Assembly (NCBI GenBank): GCA_019802505.1 | Contig: JAFMOC010000051.1 | Location: 747,501 to 811,500, forward strand | Source: Corydoras sp. C115 | Taxonomy: Eukaryota; Chordata; Actinopteri; Siluriformes; Callichthyidae | Direction: 5' to 3' | Length of the DNA: 64,000 nt | Part shown: positions 1-10,895 of the stretch, in pieces | Position numbering within the stretch: the stretch's first letter is position 1 | Layout of the letters: the number at the start of each line of letters is the position of its first letter | Position numbers and translations under genes: made by a program | The notes under the pieces: model-generated | The model's database searches: none | Seen by the model: the letters and a program-made list of their open reading frames with translations, nothing else | What the model was told of the DNA's origin: nothing

Positions 1-528
1 AAACTCATTACACAAATGCCTTCAATGAAAAATTTCTGCTTGTGTCATTTCTTCAGCCCTTGGTTACGCCTTACCTCGCCTTAACACAGCACAATTCTTG
101 CCAAGTCAGAGAGTAAACTGTACAAGGACTCGTCTCTCACACCAGCAAAAATTACAAATATAATAAGAACACAATGGTATAAAAAATGTTTCATTCAGGA
201 AAATTGATCTTGTAAATTGAATAATAAAATTTTTTAAAAAGAGTTGCAAAAATAACATGACAGAGATTTACACAAATGTTTGAACAGGGTTGTTTAAAAT
301 AAATTTAATTTAAAACGCATTTTAATGGACAGTATTTAACTCAAGTTTTATATACTCATAGCAAATTTGGATGATAACACAAAACGTGCCATTTATTTTG
401 TGCAGATTCATATTTGTTATTATTTTCCAATATCCAGTCATTTTAGAGTAAATGTGCAAAAAAAATAAATAAATTATGTGTCCATTACATACTGCAGTCA
501 AGAAATGAAAAATAATTCCAATACCCAC
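1..528 (-). other. adcy6 intron 15 (partial), no further exon seen
   Basis: AT-rich sequence after the GTGGGT donor at 528-523. I looked on the minus strand for the next expected coding segment (an extracellular loop following a Phe-Thr-Cys-Asn-like start) and did not find it, so the intron continues past the window edge. Confidence 0.7.
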
Positions 529-645
529 CATGTTAGCGAACGCTGAGGTGTACAGAAGCAGGATGGTGAAGACTCCCACTAACGTGCTGTTGGTTCGAGA
601 TTCAACAATCTTTTTTGACACTTTTTGCATGACCACAGGAAAGAG
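529..645 (-). CDS. adcy6: adcy6 exon 15: second membrane cassette, residues ~720-758
   Basis: 117 nt, 39 codons, entered and left in phase 0. It begins LFPVVMQKVSKK and ends TSAFANM. The hydrophobic run from about LVGVFTILLLYTSAF is a transmembrane helix of the second cassette. The acceptor is ACCAG and the donor GTGGGT. The mammalian protein continues from NM into an extracellular loop whose exon is outside the window. Confidence 0.9.
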
Positions 646-736
646 CTGGTTAAAGAAAGAGCATCTTATCCATTATTCATGAATGCAAATAAAAAAGTTG
701 AATGTTTACAAGAAGTCTGTTTAATGAGATTCTGAC

Positions 737-824
737 CTTAACACAGGAGTAGATGACACATATGAAAACCACATGGGAAAGAATGATAAAGATACTAATA
801 AAGATGCCAAGCATTAGAGTTGTG
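737..824 (-). CDS. adcy6: adcy6 exon 14: transmembrane segment, residues ~690-719
   Basis: 88 nt; the first base completes a His codon split with exon 13, followed by 29 codons ending IYSCVK. Nearly the whole exon (LMLGIFISIFIILSHVVFI) is one hydrophobic helix of the second cassette. The acceptor CTGCAG is good. The donor GTCAGA departs from the GTRAGT consensus. Confidence 0.9.
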
Positions 825-1309
825 CTGCAGAATAAAAAAAAAACATTCTATTAACACAGTTTTTTAATTTATAAATGTAAATATATATTGAAATTGCCAT
901 ATACTGAATATATTAACAGTTAGCCACCAGCTTGGGTGTTGATGCACACTATAATCTATAACACATTGGGACTTCAATACATTACACCTATACCTAACAG
1001 GGTTTTTTTTTTCCATTCTAATGGTCACCTAATTTAAGCGAAAAGAGGTTTCATGCTACTGGAATAAACAAAACAAGCTCTATAACATTCAAGGTTATGC
1101 TTTTGTTTCAGAGCAATATAACCTGAAGTTTCTGAATGAATATTTTAGTTGACTATAGAAAGGTAAGCAATATTTTTTTTTACGTTTAGTTCATGCTTGC
1201 CTAATGTGCCTGTTGTTGGACTGCAGTATACTTTGTTGATTATGATCATTGTTGTACATAATCCCATAAAAACAGGAACACTGAATGTCACTGTAGCCTA
1301 AATACTTAC
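825..1309 (-). other. adcy6 intron 13, no features
   Basis: 485-nt intron between exons 13 and 14, AT-rich, with no ORF or repeat family I recognise. Confidence 0.7.
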
Positions 1310-1407
1310 TGTGGAAAAACAGTAATCTGTATGAAGCAGATGAAACAGAAAACAATCAGCATACAGGTCACGTAACCCCCAAACCGATCATCCACCTTCT
1401 TAGAGTA
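1310..1407 (-). CDS. adcy6: adcy6 exon 13: start of second membrane cassette, residues ~658-690
   Basis: 98 nt, 32 codons plus two bases. It starts YSKKVDDRFGGY, the conserved segment that follows LEKK in types 5 and 6, then runs into the hydrophobic helix MLIVFCFICFIQITVF. The acceptor is TGTAG and the donor GTAAGT. Confidence 0.92.
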
Positions 1408-1510
1408 CTACAGGCACAGAGAGAATATACATTGTGATTTAACTGGAAAATCTCCATGAAGGTCCTGTTCTAATGCACGATGAACCAGATGAAAATGTAA
1501 CATTAAGGAC

Positions 1511-1658
1511 CTTTTTCTCCAGAAAGGGTGTCTGAAACGTGAGCAGGAACTTTTTCACGTGGTCTTTGCGTAGCTGATCGATGCTGCGAGCATCAATGGC
1601 ACGTCCCAGAAATTCATCCACCTCGTCCTCTGGGTTTAGAGCCTCCTGCGCACTTCGG
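1511..1658 (-). CDS. adcy6: adcy6 exon 12: C1b region, residues ~608-657
   Basis: 148 nt; one base completes Asn, then 49 codons. It contains the conserved block ALNPEDEVDEFLGRAIDARS and IDQLRKDHVKKFLLTF, the cytosolic C1b stretch before the second membrane cassette. It ends LEKK, exactly where exon 13 resumes with YSKK. The acceptor CCACAG is good, but the donor reads GTCCTT, which is weak; without splicing the frame soon becomes non-conserved. Confidence 0.92.
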
Positions 1659-1992
1659 CTGTGGAAGCACAGGGAAAGCAACAGAGAGTCACGCTGCTGT
1701 TGTACTCTTGAGATTTAGCTTGAGCTGTCAGAAATGCTTCAGATATGGTGCGAGGGATCAAACAATGATTCCTCTCTGTGTGACAGTGATGTCACAGCAT
1801 GGCTGAAATCACTGTCCTAAAGCTGTTAAACTATTTATAGCAGTTGGCTTGGCCCTGCTGTCAGCCGCACAAAGGCATGGCTTTGTAAGTAATAAGGCTC
1901 TACATGCATGCTTAGTGCTGAAGATACAATGTGAATACAAAAATGTAAGCCACTATCTGCAGCAGGAAGAGCTAAAAAAACAGCGTACTCAC
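1659..1992 (-). other. adcy6 intron 11, no features
   Basis: 334-nt intron between exons 11 and 12; no coding or repeat signal recognised. Confidence 0.65.
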
Positions 1993-2021
1993 TTGTCTTT
2001 GCTGGAGGCTTCATCTATGCC
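1993..2021 (-). CDS. adcy6: adcy6 exon 11: 29-nt microexon, residues ~599-608
   Basis: A very short exon encoding GIDEASSKD plus two bases of Asn. It is flanked by CTCTAG and GTGAGT and joins the QM end of exon 10 to the RSAQEALNPED start of exon 12. Mammalian ADCY6 has GIDDSSKDN at the same place. It is too short for an ordinary ORF search; I found it by following the protein. Confidence 0.88.
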
Positions 2022-3239
2022 CTAGAGACAGACAGGACAGGGAGATTAGTTACAGTGGCTAGTGCAACATAGTGAAAGACAAAAAGACAGTGACACCCTC
2101 AGCGCAGGTTTGCACTAAGCCGAGCTTGCATAACCAGTCTATAGTTTAATTACCAATCTCACAACTCTGAAATTCTATAGTAGTCTCAGATTAAAATACC
2201 AGAACATGAAAAAAACACTGTCCTTTATTTTTCAGATAGTGTGTACATTCTAACATTGCTGTGGCAGTTACACAAACCTCCAGGGGATAGCGGCTGAATG
2301 GAAAAATCCCTGTGCATATATGAGGACAGCCTCACGTTCTTGCTACACAGTGTGCACCAACAACCTTTACACCATTAAAACTGGGATTAAGAGGCTAGAA
2401 TTATAATATATCTATTATTATATAACATATAAATTGCTAGATGCTACTGAATGTAGAAATTGTGGTCCATTGAGGAAAAAAAAACACATTTATCTCATAT
2501 AATAATTATTTTAATAAATGTATAATAATAAGTGCTTTTGATTAAAAGTGACTCTTAATTAAAAATTGTTTTATTAGGTGAAATTATAACAGTAATTATG
2601 AATTAAAAGCAGTAGTATTGTACCAATTCAACTAATGAATCATGATTTTAGTAACATTACAGACAAAGACGTTTTAATGTCATTAAACGAATACACGGAT
2701 GCAAAGTACCGAAAATTCCTTCCACTCTTCAGGGTTTCAAGGCTTTTTGCTAAAGTTAGGAAGGTATCTGTGCGAATGTGAGCCTCATTCATCCATGTTG
2801 TTATTCGTCCATGATGTCAGACACTGATGTTGGATAAGCGGGACTGTCTTAAACAATGTTCTGGTTCTAAGGTTGACATCAAGACTCTGTACAGTCCAGT
2901 TTAATTTTTTTTTTTTACATAAAACTTACCCAGAGATGCATTTATGGTCCCCATAATTTGCACAGTGAGGCATAGTCATGCTGAAAAAGAAAAGGGCCTT
3001 CCCCAAACTGTTCCCACTATGTTAAAGTAATAAATTTTCCAACATGCATGATTAGAAATTAGATTTCATACACAATGGAACTGAATAAAGAGGTGTGTCC
3101 CAATACTTTTGTCCATATGGTGAGGTTGTGATGATCATCGATGACTATTAGTTTAATATCTTGTATGATATTGTTATACAATGCAGCTAAATAGTGAATA
3201 TATTTGGAATGATTGATTGTGTATTTGTGAAGGCCTTAC
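2022..3239 (-). other. adcy6 intron 10
   Basis: 1,218-nt intron. The lower part (2022-2800) is AT-rich with no recognised feature. The upper part holds a Tc1-like transposon remnant, listed separately. Confidence 0.7.
2805..3125 (-). mobile_element. Tc1-like transposon remnant (copy 1)
   Basis: On the plus strand it reads like the complement of a fish Tc1-type transposase: CAGACACTGATGTTGGA near 2820, CAGTGAGGCATAGTCATG, GGGCCTTCCCCAAACTGTTC, and an end GTGTCCCAATACTTTTGTCC near 3100. The middle is deleted and no frame is open. It shares these words with copies at 16.2, 20.9 and 36.2 kb. Confidence 0.75.
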
Positions 3240-3368
3240 CATCTGCCTAAAAACTTTAGAGTCTTTGGTTCTGGAGAAAGATCTGTCTGGTACCCAACGG
3301 GGCATTAACCCATCTGATGAGTTGGTCCTGGCACGCTGCATCTTAGCCATCATGGCTTTTTCTTCTTT
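3240..3368 (-). CDS. adcy6: adcy6 exon 10: C1b, residues ~556-598
   Basis: 129 nt, exactly 43 codons. It begins KEEKAMMAKMQRART and includes GLMPRWVPDRSFSRTKDSK, diagnostic of type 6 in the C1b region (type 5 diverges here). It ends RQM before GTAAGG. The acceptor is TTTTTTCAG. Confidence 0.92.
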
Positions 3369-3454
3369 CTGAAAAAATCACCCACTTTCATTAGTTACAT
3401 ACTGCTGCACTGTACTGAAGTAATGTCTAACTGCCATGACCGAGCAAAACAGAC

Positions 3455-3596
3455 CCTCTTTTGGCTGCAGCCAAGCACCAGAAACGTCTCAATGTTGTTG
3501 TCTTTGAGGTAGGCATTTCTGTCGCCTCCAAAACCTGGCTCCACCTCGTAGTCTCCGTTTAAATACTGCAGAGTAGCTTTAGTAATGTGGATGCGT
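3455..3596 (-). CDS. adcy6: adcy6 exon 9: C1a end, residues ~508-555
   Basis: 142 nt; one base completes Gly, then 47 codons starting RIHITKATLQYLNGDYEVE and ending VLGCSQKR. This is the C-terminal part of the class III cyclase fold in C1a. The acceptor is TACAG. The donor GTCTGT is weak, yet the join to KEEKAM of exon 10 reproduces the family sequence exactly. Confidence 0.93.
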
Positions 3597-3735
3597 CTGT
3601 AGATGGCGAGTGTGTAGAATACAACAGCAAAACAGCTTTCAGTATTTCATCAGCGGTAATCATCTTAGACTCATCCAACAGGAATCCACGACATGCTATT
3701 TGTTTGTAATCTGTTTGGATGATGTTCATGCTCAC

Positions 3736-3894
3736 CCTGCTTTTCCTCCAGCCTCCATCTGGTTAGCCAGTGTGACATCATTGGACCAGACATCAAACTG
3801 CCACTTGCGCAATCCCAGAACCCCGCAGTGCACTCGCCCGCTGTGGATCCCTACCCGCATGTTCACGTTCACCCCCGTTATCTCTCTCACCAAG
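3736..3894 (-). CDS. adcy6: adcy6 exon 8: C1a catalytic core, residues ~455-508
   Basis: 159 nt, with 52 complete codons between split Ser and Gly codons. It contains VNVNMRVGIHSGRVHCGVLG and KWQFDVWSNDVTLANQMEAG, the most conserved part of the cyclase fold after the metal site. The acceptor is GTACAG and the donor GTGAGC. A UG repeat lies about 20 nt upstream of the acceptor in the transcript. Confidence 0.95.
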
Positions 3895-3913
3895 CTGTAC
3901 ACGTGCCGAGGTC

Positions 3914-3914
3914 A

Positions 3915-3951
<37 letters not shown>
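3914..3951. repeat. (CA)n microsatellite, (UG)n in adcy6 pre-mRNA
   Basis: About 17 CA units on the plus strand. In the minus-strand transcript it becomes a UG repeat ending roughly 20 nt before the exon 8 acceptor. Confidence 0.95.
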
Positions 3952-3954
<3 letters not shown>

Positions 3955-4341
3955 ATTAACTAAACCACAAATAGAGAATGAAAACTGCAACTACAGCACC
4001 GCAAGAGCAAAAGTATGTGGACAGTTCAGCAACACACTTGTGGAAATGACAATAACAAAAACACAACCATAGTGCATACTTCCTAAAAAAAAAAAAGGAT
4101 CTTTGCCAAAACCTGGATATCTGAGTAGAAATAAACCGAATGGACAGAATCACTAAGATAAAAACAAGCCAGATAATTTTTTAAAAAGTAAGATCTATTT
4201 TAGCTTATCTGCTTTGAAAGAAGTGAAGTTAAAACATTGAGTAACACTCTAATAAAGTCATAGAACTCAGTGTGTTGCAATGACAAACTAAACCTGATCT
4301 GGGGAAAAATGTTTGAATGAGCGACAATGTTGTGCACTTAC

Positions 4342-4469
4342 GATATGGCTTCGATCATGTCCACTCCCATCTCCACACAGCAGTGAGCATGATCAGCTCT
4401 TGGCTCAGGCAAACCTGACACACAGTAGTAACAATCACCCAGAATCTTTATCCTTAGACAGTGATTCTC
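4342..4469 (-). CDS. adcy6: adcy6 exon 7: C1a with second metal-binding Asp, residues ~413-455
   Basis: 128 nt, 42 codons plus two bases. It reads ENHCLRIKILGDCYYCVSGL, where Asp of GDCYYC (about residue 424) is the second of the two aspartates that bind catalytic magnesium. It then runs through the DHAHCCVEMGVDMIEAIS block. The donor is GTAAGT. The acceptor TGTAG is preceded directly by a UG repeat rather than an ordinary pyrimidine tract. Skipping this 128-nt exon would shift the frame. Confidence 0.95.
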
Positions 4470-4470
4470 C

Positions 4471-4477
<7 letters not shown>

Positions 4478-4549
<72 letters not shown>

Positions 4550-4568
4550 AGAGAAAGAGAGAGAGAGA
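4478..4568. repeat. Compound (CA)n(GA)n microsatellite next to exon 7 acceptor
   Basis: About 34 CA units with one interruption (CAAACA) followed by GA units. In the transcript the order is CU-rich run, UG repeat, then UAUGUGUAG and exon 7. Confidence 0.95.
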
Positions 4569-5048
4569 TGTCAGAAAGTGCACACCTTTGCTCTTTTTTC
4601 TGTGCACATGCAATTTGGGTCAATATCTAACCCACTGCAGCACTTTTTCAGATCTGTGCTGCTCGGCTGACGTGCACCGACTTGCTGCTCTTAGGGATGT
4701 TTTGTGAACTCTGCTGCGCTGATACAGAACCCAAACCAGTTAAACCTTCATTTCAGGAAAGTTCAGTTTCACAAACAAGTCCCTGAGAAAGCCAAGGCTT
4801 TTTTTCATATATTGTTTGTGTCTGTAGAATTTATTCCAAGGAATTTATTCCAATCTCATGATGAATCTGGATTAAAATTTTTAAAACATCTTTAAAAAGT
4901 TAAAAAACTTTATTATATGAGTGGGATTTTGTATTCTCTGTATTTCCTACTAACTCTGTTCTTTGCAAGTCCTTTTAAACTGCTTATTAACTAAGAAAGG
5001 TGCAAAGTCATTTTTTACTGATGACCTGATTGCAGACAAAAATATATA

Positions 5049-5051
<3 letters not shown>

Positions 5052-5116
<65 letters not shown>
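5052..5116. repeat. (TA)n microsatellite
   Basis: About 32 TA units with no interruption, inside adcy6 intron 6. Translated frames across it are artefacts. Confidence 0.97.
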
Positions 5117-6334
5117 CATTTGAAATATGCAACTCAGCTGGAAGAGATCAGAGCTCTGTGTGGGACAGATTTTTCAGATTTAATTTCACACCAAAATCAC
5201 CCGATTGTGTCTTTAAATGTAAATGGGCCTTCCTTATACGGATCTCACCAAGTTGTTCCCACCAAGACTATAATTGTCCAAAATGCCAAATGTCCATGAC
5301 TAGGTGCTTAGATATAAATATCTGTGGCAAGTGCACTAAAACACATGAATTTAGTAATAGAGAAGTGTGTCTTGATATTGTCTTAATATGTCCATCCACA
5401 TATTTTCCTTTCACTCTGACATTTACTCGTCTATCAAAGATCCCTCCAGCAACTCTAATCCAGTTGTCTGTCCACCCATCAATTAAGGCAGCCATATTAC
5501 CAATTATCTATTCATTCATCTATTTATTCTTTAGGCTCCAACCCACCTGTCTGTCTTTAAATCCTACTTTTATTCCTCCAGCCTTCTGTAAAGTGAACCT
5601 TCTAGCTAACATTTATCAATCCGACAATTTATCTACACTCATTCTAATTATCAGTACATCAATCTTTAATCATCCATCTTTTTCATCTATTCATGTTTGT
5701 CTATTAACACTAATCATTTTACTATCTATCCATTCTTCTGTCCATAGCCGATCATTGCATGACCATTGACCCGACAGTACATCTACAAATCACTCACCAG
5801 CGGCACAGCTGCTAATCAGAACCTCCCGATATCTATTCATCTGGCAACAAATCTATATATTAATTGCCCCCACTGTTTTTGAACTATCTGACATTTTGAT
5901 GCACAACTTCATAACTGTCTTATTGATGGCAACCTAAGGTATCTATATAAATTGATCTGCCTGAGTCAATAAAATCATTTTGTGCATTCAACATCGTCTT
6001 TATTGTTTAATTACGCTGTTTATAAGAAAAAATGACTTTAATAACAACCTACCATAATGCACTGCATTTACCAATAAACATTCTGTTCAAAGTGATTGCT
6101 GTTTTGTCAGATAATATTTTGATGCAATCCTCAAAGGAAAAGCAAACATATTGGGTTTTATGTGTTTGGGCCATAATAACTCAATGAAATCAGGAAGCAC
6201 GCTTACTGATGAGTAATTCTGAATGTGCAATAAGACAGATTTAATCAAGCGAGTCCTCAGGCAACAAGTGAGGCAGAATTAAGAGCTTGTCTCAGGCTTA
6301 TGACTTTGATTAGGAACCGATGGTGTTTGCTTAC

Positions 6335-6446
6335 CCAGGCTAATTTGTCAAAACGTGCAAACAGTTCATTAAGCGTCATCACCAGCTCTTGGGCAGTACA
6401 CTGCGACGCCAAACTGGTGAAGCCCTCGATGTCCGCAAAAAGGATG
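6335..6446 (-). CDS. adcy6: adcy6 exon 6: C1a with first metal-binding Asp, residues ~375-412
   Basis: 112 nt; one base completes Ser, then 37 codons starting ILFADIEGFTSLASQCTAQE. Asp of FADIEGF (about residue 380) is the first catalytic metal ligand. The length matches the phase pattern of vertebrate cyclase genes. The last codon before GTAAGC is TGG, giving Trp where mammalian types 5 and 6 have Ala (KLAA then ENHC). Confidence 0.95.
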
Positions 6447-8385
6447 CTGCAACACATGAAGAGCAAGCAGAAACAGAAGGGAGATCAATAATTAAGCCAG
6501 AACTGGGCCACGGCGTGATGGGCTAGGTTTGGGGATCATGAATTTGGTTAAATTGGAGATCACGATCGATGAGCCAGGTCTGCTGCACAGTCGGAGTAAC
6601 GGGAGCAGTCTGGCCTACTTAAAGAGCTAATAAGCTCAAAGAATTGCTCTCATCAACAACAATTTTCAGGCGACGGAATGAAGCCAGGAAGCAAAACAGA
6701 TGCCTCACAGAGGGGCAACAGATGGCGCTGTTCCCTACATTGAGTCCACCAGCAGGGAGAATTGAAACCATTCTTAGAGAACCTTCCCCACCCTTATAAC
6801 AAAATTGAGCAATTTCACGCATTGATCTCTTCCTGAGAAAATGTGACACAGATGCTGCAAGCTGGAGCGAATTAATGTGGGATCCATGCATAAACAAGCG
6901 CCGAATCCTAAAGCGGTACATGCTTTAGGCTCATAACAAACACAATGCCTTTTTGACTCTGCCTATTTCCCTCTGCCCATTCATTAGCCACTGAACTACA
7001 GTGGAGTTGCATCTCAGCATGAGAAGCGATAGCAGGAACTGAGAGAGATCAAGAAGAAGACAGGGATGCTTTGATGTTCTGCTGCACCGCTGATAACAAT
7101 ATACTCTGAATGATGAAGAGGGCATTTATACTTTTGGCCTTTTTGTGTGTACATCTGCATCCTGTCCGTCTTTGTTTGACAGTCTCCACAGCCTCACCTT
7201 CACTCATCCGATTATACTGCATCACTGCTGGACTCTGCCCTTGATCCCTGTGCTGTTGGGGATGTCCTTCAACACTGTCTCCATCTTTAATTTAGTGGAC
7301 ATAGATATACTTAAATCTTCTAAGTGACTTGTATTAATAATGTCAGATAGAACAATAGTGATTGGTTATATCTTGCTTGTGTTTATTTTCTATTTTAAAG
7401 TTTGTTTGCATTGTGATTTCAGTTGCATCGATTACTTCACAAAAAAACTCTTATTAATGTTAACAAAACAACAAAATTATATGTTTGATCAATGCAAAGA
7501 TAAAGAAAAAACTCTACCACACAATACACACACTGCCACTGTCTAATAAGTGGGAGGCAAGACTGGGGATCCTTAATGTTACTGCAGCGGTGACATTAAC
7601 TAGCTGTTTAAAGTATGCTTGAGAACACAAAGCAAAACTTGAGTGTAAAATCGTGTATGTGTTAGTAAACAAACTTAACACACAGAACATCGCAACTACA
7701 AAAAGATTTTTAGAAAGAATAAAGTTATACTTTTACACAGTGGCATGAACAAGCTGTTAAATAATAGTGCAATAATATGAATTACCATTTTAACTCAGAA
7801 ATCAAAGCCAAAAAAGATGGTCTCCATCTTTATGTATGTATTTATAACCGGTTCACTGCATCTACTAGAGCCAATCAACAATGGTTTTGTTGAATAATCT
7901 TAGAACAGTCAGACAATCATAATCTGATTTGTACTTGTTTTCCTATCAACGTGCACTGCTGTAACTGTTAAATAAGAATGAATTGTCTTTTGCTTTGTGT
8001 TCCAGTGTGAAAGCAGAGCCATTGGGCTCGCCGTTGCAAGAGCATTTCATTAATGAAAGCATTCCATCAAAGTTGTCCAACTGGTGACAGAAGCACTTGC
8101 TGCTGTGACACCTCAGACAGAAGTGTTGCTTCAACAGATTACAGGAATGACATCAATCTCAGTGCAGAAAAAAATTATATATGGTGAGGAACAGCGACAA
8201 TGCTGTACCACTCTCTCAAGCTGCCAGATCACGAGTAAACACCTGATGAAGAGAAATGATATCACAGGATGTTCAACTCACTTTGATGCCAGCAGTGCAA
8301 CAGCTCTCCAGATATGTGGATATGATAAACATATTGTCATTACCATTGTAACAAAATCAAACTTTCCAGATTTTGTCTGCATTAC
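6447..8385 (-). other. adcy6 intron 5
   Basis: 1,939-nt intron without a recognised gene. A CTCF-like word lies at 6714-6729. Translated frames here are short and unlike known families. Confidence 0.65.
6714..6729 (-). promoter_or_regulatory. CTCF-like motif
   Basis: On the minus strand it reads AGCGCCATCTGTTGCC, close to the vertebrate CTCF core AGCGCCCCCTGGTGGC (12 of 16). Similar words occur in the tRNA region at 54.4, 56.5 and 57.6 kb. Binding is not shown by sequence alone. Confidence 0.35.
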
Positions 8386-8507
8386 CTGACATTGTCATGT
8401 TTCTGTATGTAGATCTTGTGAAACATCATATCTTCCTTCTTGGCATTGATATCTGCCTTCATCTCCATGGCGACATGTCTGGGTAGCACCGAAAGAAGCA
8501 AACGCTC
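8386..8507 (-). CDS. adcy6: adcy6 exon 5: C1a entry helix, residues ~335-375
   Basis: 122 nt, 40 codons plus two bases. It reads ERLLLSVLPRHVAMEMKADI followed by KKEDMMFHKIYIQKHDNVS, the signalling helix and start of C1a. The acceptor is TTTGCAG and the donor GTAATG. Confidence 0.95.
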
Positions 8508-10895
8508 CTGCAAAAAAGTTGTATCTTGATAAGCTTGTGCATTCAATTGCATTTGGAGCAGAAAAAATATTATCCTTTACAAAAACTCTGTAGTCTAAAT
8601 AAACTTGTTATTATTGTTGATAACTAATTAGAGATAAATCCATTCTAGCTCATTAAACTAAAGTCAGAAAGATTTTACAACGGATTATTAACAGACCCCT
8701 TTAATCCAAAGTGACTCACAAGTGAACCGACTTGATGGTTGGGGTCAGAGTACAGTGTCAGCCATAATACAGCACCCATAGACAAACGAGGGGCCTAGCT
8801 CAAGGGCTAACATTTGTAAATTTAGTTGTCATGGGAATCCTCAACTTTCAGATTGATTTTTAATACCTTAACCACTGAGCTACCACTCTGATGACACAAT
8901 TATACACACAGACCAAGTGTGCAAAATTTACAGAAGTCATTAAAAATACATTTACAGCAGTATGAAAGAATAAATAAAATACTGCTGACTTTTTAACTGT
9001 TTATATGCTGGCAGCTGGTCCTGAAATTCTGGATTAGAAGATTTTTTTTTTATTGTAATCTGGTTGTTCTGCTAGAATGTTTCAGTTTGATCACTTTGAT
9101 GCTTTTTAATCCACTTCAGCATCCTTCAGATGCAAACATGAAGCATTAGCAAACTAAACAATCTCAAGCAATCAGCGAAGAAGAAGTTTTCTGTTCCGGA
9201 GCTTTATTTTAAACTGGTTTCATGTCGAATACCTCACAATAAACAGATTCTGGTTTTGAGTTTGATTAGTTTGTGGATTTAAGCCCTAGGTTTTGCTCTG
9301 TTCCTTACTGATCACTGCAAATCTAAAGCTCAGTAATTTCCAAATTCTTCATCTTGTTTATTTATCTTTTGTTTCTGATTTTTGCACATTTAGGACTATG
9401 TTCATGAATTTCGAATGCATGCACAAATGACTCTTCTGTGGCTTTTGCAATGGACATTGAGTATAGAATATGGTTTAATCCTAAAATAATGATGATCATT
9501 CATCTTATACCCTTGAGTTTAGACCTTTTTAATTCCCTGAATACATGATCTTTGTTTTAATTTTAGCAAATGAGAAAGAAAGTTAATTAAGACAGTGTTA
9601 TCTCATTACCACAGTTCATTTACACTGCATTTGCGATACATCACCACAGCATTTTTAAACTATTTTAAAATGTTAATTTCATATCTTTAGTCAAAGCTGA
9701 CATTTAAACCAATAGTCAACAGAACAATATCCACACAACAATATGTGATGCCTCACCAGCGCCAGAACCTACAGTATTGCCACTGATGGGTGAGGTTTCA
9801 GTGTAACTGCTTTCACACATGCACTTTAACCTGGGAATTTGCTAGGAATTAATCATGTGTCTTACTGAGAAACACAAATGCTTATTACATGGATGTGCAA
9901 TTTATCCAGTTTACACCTAGAGCAATTTTCTGGGAATTTCCAAAGCAAAGCATTACCAGAAAACTAATCCTTTTAAGGTCAACGCATTTCCACAGAACTT
10001 AGAACTATCTTCATTAAACATTAGAAGGAAATTTAATAGGCGTGTAATTAAATCATCATCTTTGGAAAAAAAAACACAGCAGGAAGAAAACTGTAAAATA
10101 AATACCGAAACCATATATTTAGATGGATCTAAATAATTATTACATAACAAACCTGAGACCATTACTAACATCAGCTGTCTATATTCAGAATTCCACTTAC
10201 CATATAGATGGGTATGGTAAGTGGAACTATGTAGTTCTTTATAGGTATTATTTGGCTGGTGGATGATTCTTAGCACTGCAGAGACGCTGACAGTGTTGTA
10301 TTTGAGAGTTGTGCTTTATGAGTGGTTCCGATGCAATTTGCTGCTGGATATGTTTAAATAACTCAGTGTGACTGCTGGACTTAGAATAATTAACCAATCA
10401 AAATCATTCTATAAACAATTAATCTGCACTGTCCGAGTGGTGCCTCTGATTAGTTATATTCTCTTTATACACACACACACACATATATATAAACATATAT
10501 AAATAATTTGTTTATTAAATGTTATAGTATCAATTATAGTAGTATATATTATACAGAAACTGTACAATAATTTTCATAATTGTTTATTATTTTTTATCTT
10601 ATAATTTATTTGCATTGGATGCTGAAATACTTAGATAATCTGAGATTAAGTTATCTATCTATATCTATACATCTACAGGAACAAGACGTGAGGTTCAAGA
10701 AACAAATGTTACAAGCATCCAACTGACCAAAATGAATGGGTGGGGTCTTGCTATTGTACTGTATACAGCAATAATAAAACACCAGGGAAAGAAACGAAAG
10801 GCCCAAATTAAAAGATTAAGTGGTATATTTCAAACCTTTTTAACCGTGGGGTTTATAGGAACCTCTTATATACAAAGCACATGAATGGGGAGTAC
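8508..10895 (-). other. adcy6 intron 4
   Basis: 2,388-nt AT-rich intron. About 8700-8885 carries a decayed tRNA-derived SINE (minus strand; plus-strand end ACCTTAACCACTGAGCTACC). A short (CA)(TA) run lies at 10470-10500. Nothing else is recognised. Confidence 0.65.

Larger units (their letters stand above)
4470..6334 (-). other. adcy6 intron 6
   Basis: 1,865-nt intron with a compound CA/GA microsatellite at its 3' end and a long TA repeat. A loosely repeated (TCCA)/(ATCT)-rich tract runs from about 5390 to 5870. A small Tc1-like fragment (GGGCCTTCCTTATACGGATC) lies at about 5226-5260. No gene is seen. Confidence 0.7.

Noticed and set aside
61..160. Possible next adcy6 exon at the left edge
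   Set aside because: Minus-strand translation does not match the expected extracellular loop and no good acceptor is present.
4313..4630. Plus-strand frames across the CA and GA repeats near 4.3-4.7 kb
   Set aside because: They translate the microsatellite and the complement of adcy6 exon 7; the real gene is on the minus strand.
4963..5769. 268-codon plus-strand frame
   Set aside because: A third of it is Tyr-Ile repeats from the (TA)n tract and the rest has no family resemblance; it lies inside an adcy6 intron.
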